Source of the DNA: Actinomycetospora termitidis
GTDB lineage: Bacteria; Actinomycetota; Actinomycetes; Mycobacteriales; Pseudonocardiaceae
Assembly (NCBI RefSeq): GCF_030286555.1
Contig: NZ_JASVWF010000002.1
Location: 62,001 to 126,000, forward strand
Direction: 5' to 3'
DNA length: 64,000 nucleotides
Each line of letters starts with the position of its first letter. Position 1 is the stretch's first letter. The position numbers were made by a program, and so were the translations under genes. This document shows positions 50,095 to 58,687 of the stretch, piece by piece. The notes below the pieces were generated by a model. That model saw only the letters and a list, made by a program, of their open reading frames with translations. It did not search any database and had not been told where the DNA came from.

Positions 50095-50454
50095 GTGGTG
50101 GCGGCGAAGGACGAGCTCGGGCGGGCGGGGGAGGACCTCGCGGTCGAGCACCTGACGGCCCGGGGGCTGGTGGTGCTCGCGCGGAACTGGCGGCGGCGCG
50201 AGGGTGAGATCGACGTCGTCGCGACCGACGGCGAGCGGTTGGTCGTCTGCGAGGTGAAGACCCGGTCGGGCACCGGGTTCGGGCGGCCGGTCGAGGCGGT
50301 CACGCGGGCGAAGGCGGCCCGGATCCGGCGCCTGGCCCACCAGTGGCTGGCCGAGTCGCGTGCCCGGTGGTGCGAGGTGCGCTTCGACGTGGTGTCGGTG
50401 CTGCTCGTCGGGGACGACGAGCCGTGCATCGAGCACTACGAGGGAGCCTTCTGA
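50095..50454 (+). CDS. YraN/UPF0102 family nuclease-like protein
   Basis: This 119-residue protein belongs to UPF0102, with a Holliday-junction-resolvase-like fold. Features are GRAGEDLAVEHLTARGLVVLARNWRRREGEIDVVATDGERLVVCEVKTRSG, including the ExD...ExK catalytic pattern (GEIDVV and CEVKTR). Its gene commonly precedes comM and dprA. GTG at 50095 is chosen because GGGAGG lies 6 bases upstream; other GTG codons flank it. Its stop shares a base with the comM start (TGATG). Confidence 0.92.
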   Translation: MVAAKDELGRAGEDLAVEHLTARGLVVLARNWRRREGEIDVVATDGERLVVCEVKTRSGTGFGRPVEAVTRAKAARIRRLAHQWLAESRARWCEVRFDVVSVLLVGDDEPCIEHYEGAF

Positions 50455-51971
50455 TGGGGCTGGCCCGGGCGTGGTCGATCGGCCTGCACGGCATCGACGG
50501 CGACCTCGTGGAGATCGAGGCGGACCTGGGGCCGGGCCTGCCGGGTCTGTCGCTGGTCGGCCTGCCCGACGCCGCGCTGGCCGAGGCGCGGGACCGGGTG
50601 CGGGCCGCGGTGGTGAACAGCGGCGAGCAGTGGCCCGCCCGCAAGATCACCCTGGCGCTGTCGCCGGCCACCCTGCCCAAGCAGGGCTCCAGCTACGACG
50701 TCGCCCTGGCCTGCGGCGTCCTCGCGGCCGACGGCCGGCTGCGGCCCACCGCGCTCGAGGACGTGGTGCTGCTCGGCGAGCTCGCCCTGGACGGGCGCAT
50801 CCGGGACGTGCGCGGGGTGCTGCCCTGCGTCCTGGCCGCCCGGCGGGCCGGGGTGGCGCGGGCGGTGGTCCCGGAGGACTGCCTGGACGAGGCGTCGCTG
50901 GTGGAGGGCATCGAGCTGTTCGGCGCCGCCCACCTCGCCGAGGTGCTCGCGTGGCTGCGGGGCGAGCGGATGCTCCGCAGCCCCTCGGGGCGGCCCACGC
51001 TGCAGCGTCCGCGCGCCCACGAGGACCTCGGGGACGTGGTCGGGCAGGCCGGCGCGCGGTGGGCCGCCGAGGTCGCCGCGGCCGGCGGGCACCACCTGCT
51101 GTTCGTCGGCCCGCCGGGATCGGGCAAGACGATGCTCGCGCGGCGGCTGATCGGGCTGCTGCCCGACCTCTCGGTGCCCGAGGCGATGGAGGTGGCGGCG
51201 GTCCGCTCGCTGGCCGGGGCGTTGCCGCCGGACGGCGAGCTCGCCGTGCTCCCACCGTTCGTCGCGCCGCACCACGGGGTGTCGGCGGCGGCGCTGGTGG
51301 GCGGTGGTTCGGGCCTGGCGCGGCCCGGGGCGGTGTCGCTGGCCCACCGTGGCGTGCTCTTCCTGGACGAGGTGCTCGAGTTCGGCCCGCACCTGCTCGA
51401 CGGTCTGCGCACGCCGCTCGAGGAGGGCGAGGTGCGGCTGGCCCGCAAGGACGGCGTGGTCCGCTACCCCTCCCGGTTCCAGCTGGTGATGGCGAGCAAC
51501 CCGTGTCCGTGCGCGCCGCCCCGCTCCGAGCAGTGCACGTGCCCGTCCACGGTGGTCAACCGCTACAAGTCCCGGCTCTCCGGCCCGATGCTCGACCGGA
51601 CGGATCTGCAGATCACCCTCGAGCCGGTGTCCTCCCTGCACCGGGACGACGACGAGCGGCCCGAGGACACCGCGACCGTGCGGGCCCGGGTGCTGGCGGC
51701 ACGGGAGCGGGCCCGGGCCCGGTGGGCGGGCACGGGGTGGCGGAGCAACGCCGAGGTCCCCGGGCCGGCCCTGCGCCGGATCGCGCCCCTGCCGGTCGGG
51801 GCGACCCTGGAGCTGGACAACCTCCTGCGCATCGGGCGGCTCACCGCGCGTGGCCTCGACCGGGCGCTGCGCGTGGCGTGGACGCTGTGCGACCTGCGTG
51901 GGGGCGAGCGGCCCGACGACGCCGACGTGCACGCCGCGATCGAGCTCAAGCACCTGGGGGCGGCGGCATGA
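50454..51971 (+). CDS. comM: ComM/YifB family Mg-chelatase-like AAA+ ATPase
   Basis: This 505-residue AAA+ protein has a Lon-like N-terminal domain (about 1-170, with SIGLHGIDGDLVEIEADLGPGLPGLSLVGLPDAALAEARDRVRAA) and a Mg-chelatase-type ATPase with Walker A GPPGSGKT near 220 and LFLDEVLEF for Walker B. A cysteine cluster NPCPCAPPRSEQCTC follows. In naturally transformable bacteria ComM is a branch-migration helicase for DNA integration. Adjacency to dprA supports a DNA-uptake or recombination role. Whether this organism is competent is not known. Confidence 0.94.
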   Translation: MGLARAWSIGLHGIDGDLVEIEADLGPGLPGLSLVGLPDAALAEARDRVRAAVVNSGEQWPARKITLALSPATLPKQGSSYDVALACGVLAADGRLRPTALEDVVLLGELALDGRIRDVRGVLPCVLAARRAGVARAVVPEDCLDEASLVEGIELFGAAHLAEVLAWLRGERMLRSPSGRPTLQRPRAHEDLGDVVGQAGARWAAEVAAAGGHHLLFVGPPGSGKTMLARRLIGLLPDLSVPEAMEVAAVRSLAGALPPDGELAVLPPFVAPHHGVSAAALVGGGSGLARPGAVSLAHRGVLFLDEVLEFGPHLLDGLRTPLEEGEVRLARKDGVVRYPSRFQLVMASNPCPCAPPRSEQCTCPSTVVNRYKSRLSGPMLDRTDLQITLEPVSSLHRDDDERPEDTATVRARVLAARERARARWAGTGWRSNAEVPGPALRRIAPLPVGATLELDNLLRIGRLTARGLDRALRVAWTLCDLRGGERPDDADVHAAIELKHLGAAA

Positions 51972-53119
51972 CGGTCCCCGAGGAGGTGTTGCACGCCCGC
52001 GCGTACCTGCTGCGGGTGGCGGAGCCGCCGGCACCCGCCGTCGCGCACCTGGCCGAGCTGCTCGGACCGGTCGAGGCCGCCGCGCGCATCCGCGGCGGCG
52101 CCGACCTGGGGCCGCACGTCGGGGCCGAGGTCGCCGCCCGGCGCGACGACGACCGCGCCGCCGAGGACCTCGCGGCCGCCGCGGCCCTCGGCGGGCGGCT
52201 GCTCGTCCCGGAGGACGAGGCCTGGCCCGCGGCGGCGATGGCCGGGTTCGCCGCGCAGCCCGGCCACGCGGAGTGGGCCGTACCGCTGGCCCTGTGGGTG
52301 CGCGGACCCGCGGCGGTGGACGAGCTCGTGGGCCCCGGCCGGCGCAGCGTCGCCGTCGTGGGCTCCCGGGCGGCGAGCGGGTACGGCAAGTGGATCGCGC
52401 GGGACTGGGCCGCGTCGTTCGCCGACGCCGGGCTCCCGGTCGTCTCCGGAGCCGCCCTCGGCATCGACGGCGAGGCCCACCGGGGCGCGCTCGCGGCGAA
52501 CGGCACCACGGTCGCCGTGCTGGCCTGCGGGATCGAGCGGGCCTACCCGGCCGCGCACGCCCGGCTGCTCGAGGCGATCGCGGAACGCGGACTCGTGGTC
52601 AGCGAGTACCCGGTCGGTGCGGTCCCGGCCCGGCACCGCTTCCTCGTGCGCAACCGCCTCATCGCAGCTCTCGCCACGGGCACGCTGCTCGTGGAGTCCG
52701 GGGTGCGCAGCGGGGCCTCCCGCACCGCGTGGGCCGCCCGCGAGCTGGGGCGGCCGGTGTTGGTGGTGCCCGGACCGGTCACGTCGGCCCTGTCGGTGGG
52801 CAACCACACGCTGGCCCGCGACGGCTACTCCACGCTGGTCGGCTCGGTGGGCCACGCGCTGGCCGACCTGGGGCCGATCGACCCGGAGGCGGACCGTCCG
52901 GCGGCGGAACCCCCGCGGCGGCGTAGTCCGGTCGACGGCCTCTCGGGGGCCGCGGTCCGGGTGCACGGAGCGCTGCGCGGCCACGCCCCGTCGAGCACCG
53001 CGGCCCTGGTGCGCGAATCCGGGGTCACGCCGCGGACGGTCCCGGCGGCGCTGGACGAGCTGCTCGCCGCGGGTCTCGTCGTGCGGGACGGGGATCGGGG
53101 GTGGAGCCGGTCCGTCTGA
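51968..53119 (+). CDS. dprA: DNA-processing protein DprA
   Basis: This 383-residue protein binds single-stranded DNA and loads RecA during transformation. The Rossmann-like core has VAVVGSRAASGYGKWIARDWAASFADAGLPVVSGAALGIDGEAHRGAL, then VSEYPVGAVPARHRFLVRNRLIAALA and TLLVESGVRSGASRTAWAARELGRPVLVVPG. A C-terminal winged-helix domain (about 325-380) is present. The ATG overlaps the comM stop by four bases. Length is normal for actinobacteria. Confidence 0.95.
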   Translation: MTVPEEVLHARAYLLRVAEPPAPAVAHLAELLGPVEAAARIRGGADLGPHVGAEVAARRDDDRAAEDLAAAAALGGRLLVPEDEAWPAAAMAGFAAQPGHAEWAVPLALWVRGPAAVDELVGPGRRSVAVVGSRAASGYGKWIARDWAASFADAGLPVVSGAALGIDGEAHRGALAANGTTVAVLACGIERAYPAAHARLLEAIAERGLVVSEYPVGAVPARHRFLVRNRLIAALATGTLLVESGVRSGASRTAWAARELGRPVLVVPGPVTSALSVGNHTLARDGYSTLVGSVGHALADLGPIDPEADRPAAEPPRRRSPVDGLSGAAVRVHGALRGHAPSSTAALVRESGVTPRTVPAALDELLAAGLVVRDGDRGWSRSV

Positions 53120-53249
53120 CGCTGCGAAGTGTGCGACGAACGGTTGCACAGCGCGACGAGTGTGACCGTTGCCCGCTCGGCCCGCGCGGTCACCGACAGG
53201 GGCGCGGCGGTGCTTGACGGTCCCCCTGTCACAGCGGAGTCTCGACGCG

Positions 53250-54452
53250 ATGACCGGCAGATTCTCGTCCCAGGGCGCGGGCCAGGGGACCGGTGGGGCG
53301 CAGGCCGACGAGGCCGTCGACGCCCTCGCCGCGCCGGGTCGGGCGACGGAAAACCCGTCACGCAGCGCGACGAATCCTGAGATCTCCGCTGGTGGCGGCA
53401 CGGACGAGCTGCCCGCCGCGCTCGCTCGGGCCGTCGAGGAGTTCACCGCCCACCTGCGCTACGAGCGGGGGCTTTCCGAGCACACCGTGCGGGCCTACAC
53501 CGGCGACGTGACCGCGGCCCTGCGGCACTTGGTCACGCGGACCGCCGCCCGCCGCCCGGCCGCGGACGACCGGCGGGCGGTCACGCTCGTCGACCTGGAT
53601 CTGTCCGCGCTGCGGTCGTGGCTCGCCACGGGCGGCTCGGCGGGCGGGGCCGCAGGTGGTCGGTCAAGCGGAGTCGCGGGTGGCCGGTCGGGCTCGGGGA
53701 CCGGTGCCGAGGACGCCGGCCGGGGCGACGCGGGCCGTCGACCGGCACGGCGCACCACGGTCGCGCGGCGAGCCGCGTCGGTCCGCGCCTTCACCGCCTG
53801 GGCCGCGCGCACCGGGCACGCGCCCACCGACGCCGGGGCCCGGCTCGCCTCGCCGCGGGCCCACCGCACGCTGCCCGCGGTGCTCCGGGCCGACCAGGCC
53901 GCGGCCGCCCTCGACAACGCGGCGCGGGGCGCGGCCGAGCGGGATCCGATCGCGCTGCGCGACCACGTCCTGCTCGAGCTGCTCTACGCCACCGGCATCC
54001 GGGTCTCCGAGCTGTGCGGCCTCGACGTGGACGACGTCGACGACGCGCGCCGGACGCTGCGCGTGCTCGGCAAGGGCGCCAAGGAGCGGACCGTCGTCTA
54101 CGGGGCCCCCGCGGCCGCCGCGCTCGACGCGTGGCGCACGGACGGGCGGCCCCACCTTGCCGTCGCGGGCTCGCCGCCCGCCCTGCTGCTCGGTGCCCGA
54201 GGGGGGCGCCTCGACCCGCGCATCGCGCGCGCCGTCGTCCACGACGCGGCCGGCTCGGTGCCGGGTGCGCCCGACATCGCACCGCACGGGTTGCGCCACT
54301 CGGCGGCGACCCACCTGCTCGAAGGGGGAGCGGACCTGAGAAGCGTCCAGGAACTGCTGGGCCACGCCTCACCGGCCACCACGCAGCTGTACACCCACGT
54401 GACCGCCGACCGTCTGAGGGCCGTTCATGACGCCGCGCATCCCCGAGCCTGA
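53250..54452 (+). CDS. xerC: Tyrosine recombinase XerC with an internal low-complexity insertion
   Basis: This 400-residue recombinase resolves chromosome dimers. The N-terminal SAM-like domain starts near residue 55 ([34 protein letters not shown]), and the catalytic domain has [15 protein letters not shown] (Arg), [39 protein letters not shown] (His, Arg, His, Tyr). A Gly/Ser/Arg-rich stretch of about 45 residues (near 127-175) interrupts the N-terminal domain, and about 50 extra residues precede it, so it is about 100 residues longer than usual. The ATG at 53250 has GGAG upstream; an earlier ATG-equivalent start at 53169 is possible. It overlaps whiG by 26 bases. Confidence 0.9.
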   Translation: MTGRFSSQGAGQGTGGAQADEAVDALAAPGRATENPSRSATNPEISAGGGTDELPAALARAVEEFTAHLRYERGLSEHTVRAYTGDVTAALRHLVTRTAARRPAADDRRAVTLVDLDLSALRSWLATGGSAGGAAGGRSSGVAGGRSGSGTGAEDAGRGDAGRRPARRTTVARRAASVRAFTAWAARTGHAPTDAGARLASPRAHRTLPAVLRADQAAAALDNAARGAAERDPIALRDHVLLELLYATGIRVSELCGLDVDDVDDARRTLRVLGKGAKERTVVYGAPAAAALDAWRTDGRPHLAVAGSPPALLLGARGGRLDPRIARAVVHDAAGSVPGAPDIAPHGLRHSAATHLLEGGADLRSVQELLGHASPATTQLYTHVTADRLRAVHDAAHPRA

Positions 54453-55422
54453 GCCGGTGCGGCCGGCCGCCGCCACCGTCGGCGCCGCCGCACGGGCCGT
54501 CCCGGCGACCTCGCCCGGGACCGTGTTCTCCGCTCCCCGCCCCACCCGTGACGTGGCCGTGCGCGCGCGCCCGACCACGATCCACCCCGGCGCGGCCCCC
54601 GACGGGACGGTCCGCGACGAGGAGGCGCTGGTCGAGGCCGGCATCGCCGAGATGTGGGCTGACTACGCCGCCACCCCGGACGACCGCGAGGTCCGCGACC
54701 GGCTGCTGCTGCACTACGCGCCGCTGGTGAAGTACGTGGCCGGCCGGGTCGGCACCGGGCTCCCCAGCCACGTCGACGTCGCCGACCTGGTGCAGTGCGG
54801 CATCTTCGGGCTCGTCGACGCCATCGAGCGTTTCGAGCCCGACCGCGGCCGCAAGTTCGAGGTCTACGCGATGCAGCGCATCCGCGGCGCGATCCTCGAC
54901 GAGCTGCGCTCCCAGGACTGGGTGCCCCGCTCGGTCCGCTCCCGGGCCCGGGAGATCGAGCGTGCCATCGAGCGCCGCGAGACCCGGGAGCAGCGCAGCT
55001 GCAGCGACTCCGAGATCGCCGACGAGCTCGGGATGGAGACCACCGAGCTGCGGGCCACCTACGGCCAGATCGCGATGACCAGCGTCGCCGCGCTCGACGA
55101 GCTCGTCGCGGCGGGGCGCTCGCACGCGTCGGGTGCGGGGTCGGGGGCGGGCGCGCCGTCGTTGGCGGACTCCCTGCCCGACGCCGGCGCCGAGGACCCG
55201 GTCGCGGCCATGGAGTCGCGGGAGACCCGCCGGCTGCTCGCCGACGCCATCGGCGGCCTCGGCGAGCGCGACCGGAAGATCGTCGCGCTCTACTACTTCG
55301 AGAACCTGACGCTGAACGAGATCGGCAAGGTCCTCGGGGTCACCGAGTCGAGGGTGTGCCAGCTCCACACCCGCGCGGTCCTGCGGCTGCGGGGTCGTCT
55401 GGCGGAGGCACACGCCGAGTAG
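54427..55422 (+). CDS. whiG: FliA/WhiG-family sigma factor
   Basis: This 331-residue sigma factor has region 2 ([79 protein letters not shown]), region 3 and region 4 ([39 protein letters not shown]). It is most like Streptomyces WhiG, which starts the sporulation programme, and the xerC-whiG-M23-rpsB order is the same as in Streptomyces. It has about 60 extra N-terminal residues, low in complexity. No flagellar genes are near. In this organism the target genes are unknown. Confidence 0.92.
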   Translation: MTPRIPEPEPVRPAAATVGAAARAVPATSPGTVFSAPRPTRDVAVRARPTTIHPGAAPDGTVRDEEALVEAGIAEMWADYAATPDDREVRDRLLLHYAPLVKYVAGRVGTGLPSHVDVADLVQCGIFGLVDAIERFEPDRGRKFEVYAMQRIRGAILDELRSQDWVPRSVRSRAREIERAIERRETREQRSCSDSEIADELGMETTELRATYGQIAMTSVAALDELVAAGRSHASGAGSGAGAPSLADSLPDAGAEDPVAAMESRETRRLLADAIGGLGERDRKIVALYYFENLTLNEIGKVLGVTESRVCQLHTRAVLRLRGRLAEAHAE

Positions 55423-55433
55423 GCGGGCCGGGT

Positions 55434-55468
55434 GCGCCCTGTCGCGGTGATCCGCCACGACAGGGCGC
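55434..55468 (+). terminator. Hairpin terminator after whiG
   Basis: GCGCCCTGTCG pairs perfectly with CGACAGGGCGC, 11 base pairs around a 13-base loop, beginning 12 bases after the stop. The inner CTGTCGCGGTGAT resembles the central hairpin of repeat family I, so the terminator may have been supplied by a degenerate copy. Confidence 0.75.
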
Positions 55469-55479
55469 CGGCAGTGCCT

Positions 55480-55535
55480 CGAGTGCGACGTGGCGCAGGT
55501 TCCGGGACGGCCGTTCCTGCGTGGTGTCGCACTCG
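55480..55535. repeat. 56-base palindromic repeat, copy B of family II
   Basis: Arms CGAGTGCGAC and GTCGCACTCG bound an inner GTGGCGCAGGTTCCGGGACG sequence. It differs from copy C by a single base over 56. Confidence 0.88.
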
Positions 55536-55562
55536 CCCCGCCGCGCGGCGCCCGCATGCAGC

Positions 55563-55651
55563 TTGTCGCGGGTTCTCACTCGTTCCGACGCACCTTGTCG
55601 CGGTGATTCACAGCGACAAGGTGCGCGGTCGGCGTCGGGAGACCGCGACAA
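55563..55651. repeat. 89-base composite palindromic repeat, copy 2 of family I
   Basis: TTGTCGCGG at the left and CCGCGACAA at the right enclose the central hairpin CCTTGTCGC-GGTGATTCACA-GCGACAAGG (55593-55621), a 9-base perfect stem. Length and spacing equal those of 37336-37424. Confidence 0.85.
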
Positions 55652-55705
55652 GGTGGCCAGCGGCGCCCGGCGCCTGGCGAGGATGAGCCGCCGCTGGTCC
55701 TCTCG

Positions 55706-55761
55706 CGAGTGCGACGTGGCGCAGGTTCCGGGGCGGCCGTTCCTGCGTGGTGTCGCACTCG
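55706..55761. repeat. 56-base palindromic repeat, copy C of family II
   Basis: Same arms and length as copies A and B, in the same orientation as copy B, 226 bases away. It ends 23 bases before the M23 peptidase stop codon. Confidence 0.88.
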
Positions 55762-55783
55762 CCCCGCCGCACAGCCCCCGCGA

Positions 55784-56329
55784 TCACCCCGCCGGCCACA
55801 GGCGCGTGCGGCCGAGGCCCACGAGGAGCAGGGGGTCGAGGTACTGCTCCCGCGGAGCCCCGGGCGGGTGCGCCCACCGCAGACCCCAGTGCAGGCACGC
55901 CGACGCGGGACAGCCCGGGTGGCCCGGGTCGAGCGTGCCCACGACCGTCCCCCGCGCCACGGACGCTCCGACCACCACGGAGGCCGCCACCGGCTCGTAG
56001 GTCGTCCGCAACCCGCCCGCGTGCTGCACCGACACCACACCCCGCCCGGCGAGCAGGCCCGCGTACACCACCGTGCCCGGGCCGGCGGCGACCACCGGCG
56101 TGCCCGGAGCAGCGGCCAGGTCGACCCCGCGGTGACCCCGCCCGTAGGGCGTCGGCGGCGCGAGGAACCGTCGGGCCACCCCGCCCGCCACCGGGGCGCC
56201 GGCCGACAACCCCGCGACGGGCCACCCGTAGGCCCCCACCGGGATGGCCGGCAGCTCGGGCGGCTCGGCACGGGCGACGGCCGGGACCGTCAGCAGGAGC
56301 AGGGCCGCCGTCAGGAAGAGGACTCTCAC
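55784..56329 (-). CDS. Secreted M23-family (LytM-type) peptidase
   Basis: This 181-residue protein begins with a signal peptide (VRVLFLTAALLLLTVPAVARA, cleavage before EPPELP). The M23 domain has YGRGHRGVDLAAAPGTPVVAAGPGTVVYAG, with the zinc ligands His and Asp in HRGVD, and CLHWGLRW with the HxH-like late motif in which the first His is retained. One cysteine pair (CPASAC) may form a disulfide. The domain is minimal. A homologous gene lies next to rpsB in Streptomyces. The final catalytic motif reads LHWGL rather than LHFEL, so activity is likely but not certain. Confidence 0.88.
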   Translation of the reverse strand: MRVLFLTAALLLLTVPAVARAEPPELPAIPVGAYGWPVAGLSAGAPVAGGVARRFLAPPTPYGRGHRGVDLAAAPGTPVVAAGPGTVVYAGLLAGRGVVSVQHAGGLRTTYEPVAASVVVGASVARGTVVGTLDPGHPGCPASACLHWGLRWAHPPGAPREQYLDPLLLVGLGRTRLWPAG

Positions 56330-56399
56330 ACGGGAACCGACGCACGGCGGGTCCGATCGGCTCCCGTCGACTCCGTACCGGGCGCGATTGTGACGTCCA

Positions 56400-56426
56400 G
56401 TGTCAGCATGGCCGCAGTGCTGACAC
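56400..56426. promoter_or_regulatory. Perfect 9-base inverted repeat between the M23 gene and rpsB
   Basis: GTGTCAGCA and TGCTGACAC are separated by 9 bases. The element is 71 bases upstream of the M23 start on one side and about 50 bases before the rpsB -10 box on the other, which suggests an operator rather than a terminator. Confidence 0.5.
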
Positions 56427-56477
56427 CCGGGGGTGGCGCCCCGCGACACCGGTGAACAGCGGATCCGGGGCTCGGCG

Positions 56478-56672
56478 TAGACTCGCCCCCAGCGGCCCGT
56501 CGACGACGGGTCGACTTCGCGTGCCCCGACGAGCCCGCCCTCGAGCGAGCCATCACCCCGTGCACCGAGCGGTCCCCTCCGGGGGAATCGGTCGCCGGCC
56601 GGGGCACCAGGGCACCGATCCACCCCGGACCGGTGCGGCAACCGCAACGAGGACAGAGGTAGTACCGCCACC
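56478..56672 (+). promoter_or_regulatory. rpsB promoter and long leader
   Basis: TAGACT at 56478-56483 is the best -10 box, giving a leader of about 185 bases. It contains short hairpins (CCCGT/ACGGG near 56496 and CCCC/GGGG near 56576). GAGGACAGAGG is the ribosome site. I could not match it to a known S2-binding leader. Confidence 0.4.
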
Positions 56673-57683
56673 ATGGCCGTCGTCACCATGCGACAGCTGC
56701 TGGACTCCGGCGTCCACTTCGGACACCAGACCCGGCGCTGGAACCCCAAGATGCGTCGCTTCATCTTCACCGAGCGCAACGGCATCTACATCATCGACCT
56801 GCAGCAGACGCTGTCCTACGTGGACCGCGCCTACGACTTCGTGAAGCAGACGGTCGCCCACGGCGGCACCGTCCTCTTCGTCGGGACGAAGAAGCAGGCC
56901 CAGGAGGCCATCTCCGAGCAGGCCGACCGGGTCGGGATGCCGTACGTCAACCAGCGCTGGCTGGGCGGCATGCTCACGAACTTCCAGACGGTGCACAAGC
57001 GTCTGACCCGCCTCAAGGAGCTCGAGGCGATGGAGCAGAGCGGGGGGTTCGAGGGTCGCACCAAGAAGGAGATCCTCATGCTCACCCGTGAGCACGAGAA
57101 GCTCGAGAAGACCCTCGGCGGTATCCGCGACATGGCCCGCGTCCCGAGCGCGGTGTGGATCGTGGACACCAAGAAGGAGCACATCGCCGTCGGCGAGGCG
57201 CGGAAGCTGAACATCCCGGTCGTCGCGATCCTCGACACGAACTGCGACCCGGACGAGGTCGACTACCCGATCCCGGGCAACGACGACGCGATCCGCTCGG
57301 CCGCCCTGCTCACCAAGGTCGTCGCCGAGGCCTGCGCCGAGGGCTTCCGGGCCCGTGGCCAGCGCCAGAACGGCACCGAGGAGGAGCCGGCCGCGGACGC
57401 CGCGGTGGAGCGCGAGTTCACCGCCGTCGGCGGCGACGGTGCCTCGGCGCCGGAGAGCCTGCCGACCAACTCCGCCGCGGACGCTCCCGGCGACGCGCCG
57501 GTCGCCGGCCCGGCGGCCGAGGCGACCGCCGACGCCGCGCAGGACGAGGTCCAGCCGACCGGCGAGGCCGCCCGGCCGGAGCGCACCCGGGGCGTCGCCG
57601 AGACCCCCGGCGGCGAGGACGACAACGCGATCGACGCCGCCCCGTCCGCCGGCACGCCCGAGAACGGCCAGGCGAGCCGCTGA
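56673..57683 (+). CDS. rpsB: 30S ribosomal protein S2
   Basis: This 336-residue protein has the complete S2 core (residues 1-235): [44 protein letters not shown], then [15 protein letters not shown] and [30 protein letters not shown]. About 100 acidic Ala/Pro/Glu-rich residues follow, an extension seen in several actinobacteria but long here. It heads rpsB-tsf. Confidence 0.97.
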   Translation: MAVVTMRQLLDSGVHFGHQTRRWNPKMRRFIFTERNGIYIIDLQQTLSYVDRAYDFVKQTVAHGGTVLFVGTKKQAQEAISEQADRVGMPYVNQRWLGGMLTNFQTVHKRLTRLKELEAMEQSGGFEGRTKKEILMLTREHEKLEKTLGGIRDMARVPSAVWIVDTKKEHIAVGEARKLNIPVVAILDTNCDPDEVDYPIPGNDDAIRSAALLTKVVAEACAEGFRARGQRQNGTEEEPAADAAVEREFTAVGGDGASAPESLPTNSAADAPGDAPVAGPAAEATADAAQDEVQPTGEAARPERTRGVAETPGGEDDNAIDAAPSAGTPENGQASR

Positions 57684-57688
57684 CTCCC

Positions 57689-57729
57689 TTCCCGACGGCA
57701 GGTGGGGCCACCCCACCCGCCGTCGGGAA
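57689..57729 (+). terminator. Strong hairpin between rpsB and tsf
   Basis: TTCCCGACGGC pairs with GCCGTCGGGAA and GGTGGGG with CCCCACC, with one mismatched base pair position and a 3-base loop. It begins 5 bases after the rpsB stop. With no U-run it may act as a partial terminator or as a transcript-stabilising stem that sets the rpsB to tsf ratio. Confidence 0.75.
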
Positions 57730-57761
57730 CCACCCACCCACGTCTGAGGAACAGGAACACG

Positions 57762-58577
57762 ATGGCGAACTACACCGCCGCCGACGTGAAGAAGCTCCGA
57801 GAGGCCACCGGCTCCGGGATGATGGACTGCAAGAAGGCGCTCGAGGAGAACGAGGGCGACTTCGACAAGGCCATCGAGGCGCTGCGGATCAAGGGCGCCA
57901 AGGACGTCGGCAAGCGCGCCGGCCGCGCGACCGCCAACGGCATCGTCGCGGCCCGCGACGGCTCGATGATCGAGCTGAACTCCGAGACCGACTTCGTCGC
58001 CAAGAACGCGGACTTCGTCCAGCTCGGTGACGACGTCCTCGCGGTCGCGATCGACGGCAAGATCAACGACATCGACGCCCTCAAGGCGGCGAAGCTCGGC
58101 GACGGCACCGTCGAGGACGCCGTGCAGGCGCTCTCGGCGCGGATCGGCGAGAAGCTCGAGCTCCGCCGCGTGGTCACCCTCGAGGGCCCGACCGCGACCT
58201 ACCTGCACCGCCGCAGCTCCGACCTGCCGCCGGCGATCGGCGTCGTGGTGGCCTACACCGGGTCCGACGAGGACGCGGCCCGCGGCGCGGCCATGCAGGT
58301 CGCGGCCGCCCGTCCGCTCTACACCACGCGCGAGGAGGTGCCGGCGGACGTCCTCGACGGGGAGCGTCGCGTCGCCGAGGCCACCGCGCGCGAGGAGGGC
58401 AAGCCGGAGAAGATCATCGACAAGATCGTCGAGGGTCGCCTCAACAGCTACTACAAGGACACCGTCCTGCTCGAGCAGGACTCGGTGTCGGTCGACAAGA
58501 AGTCGGTCGGCGCGGTGCTGAAGGACGCGGGCGTCGAGGTCCGCACCTTCGCCCGCTTCGAGGTCGGCCAGCCCTAG
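57762..58577 (+). CDS. tsf: Translation elongation factor Ts
   Basis: This 271-residue factor exchanges GDP for GTP on EF-Tu. The N-terminal UBA-like domain has [37 protein letters not shown], and the core has [16 protein letters not shown], followed by subdomains typical of EF-Ts. Length is normal. The ATG at 57762 has GAGGAACAGGA upstream. Confidence 0.97.
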   Translation: MANYTAADVKKLREATGSGMMDCKKALEENEGDFDKAIEALRIKGAKDVGKRAGRATANGIVAARDGSMIELNSETDFVAKNADFVQLGDDVLAVAIDGKINDIDALKAAKLGDGTVEDAVQALSARIGEKLELRRVVTLEGPTATYLHRRSSDLPPAIGVVVAYTGSDEDAARGAAMQVAAARPLYTTREEVPADVLDGERRVAEATAREEGKPEKIIDKIVEGRLNSYYKDTVLLEQDSVSVDKKSVGAVLKDAGVEVRTFARFEVGQP

Positions 58578-58687
58578 GGAGTTCCCGACGACGGGTCGGT
58601 GCGGGTGCGCGGCGGGGTCGCCCGCCGCGCCCCCGCCCACCCGGCGTCGGGCCCGGTCCACCGCCGTTGCACGAGGGGAGCTCCGCC

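Noticed and set aside
54427-55422. Flagellar sigma factor FliA
   Set aside because: The protein is of the FliA/WhiG group, but the neighbourhood is that of whiG in Streptomyces and there are no flagellar genes in the window.
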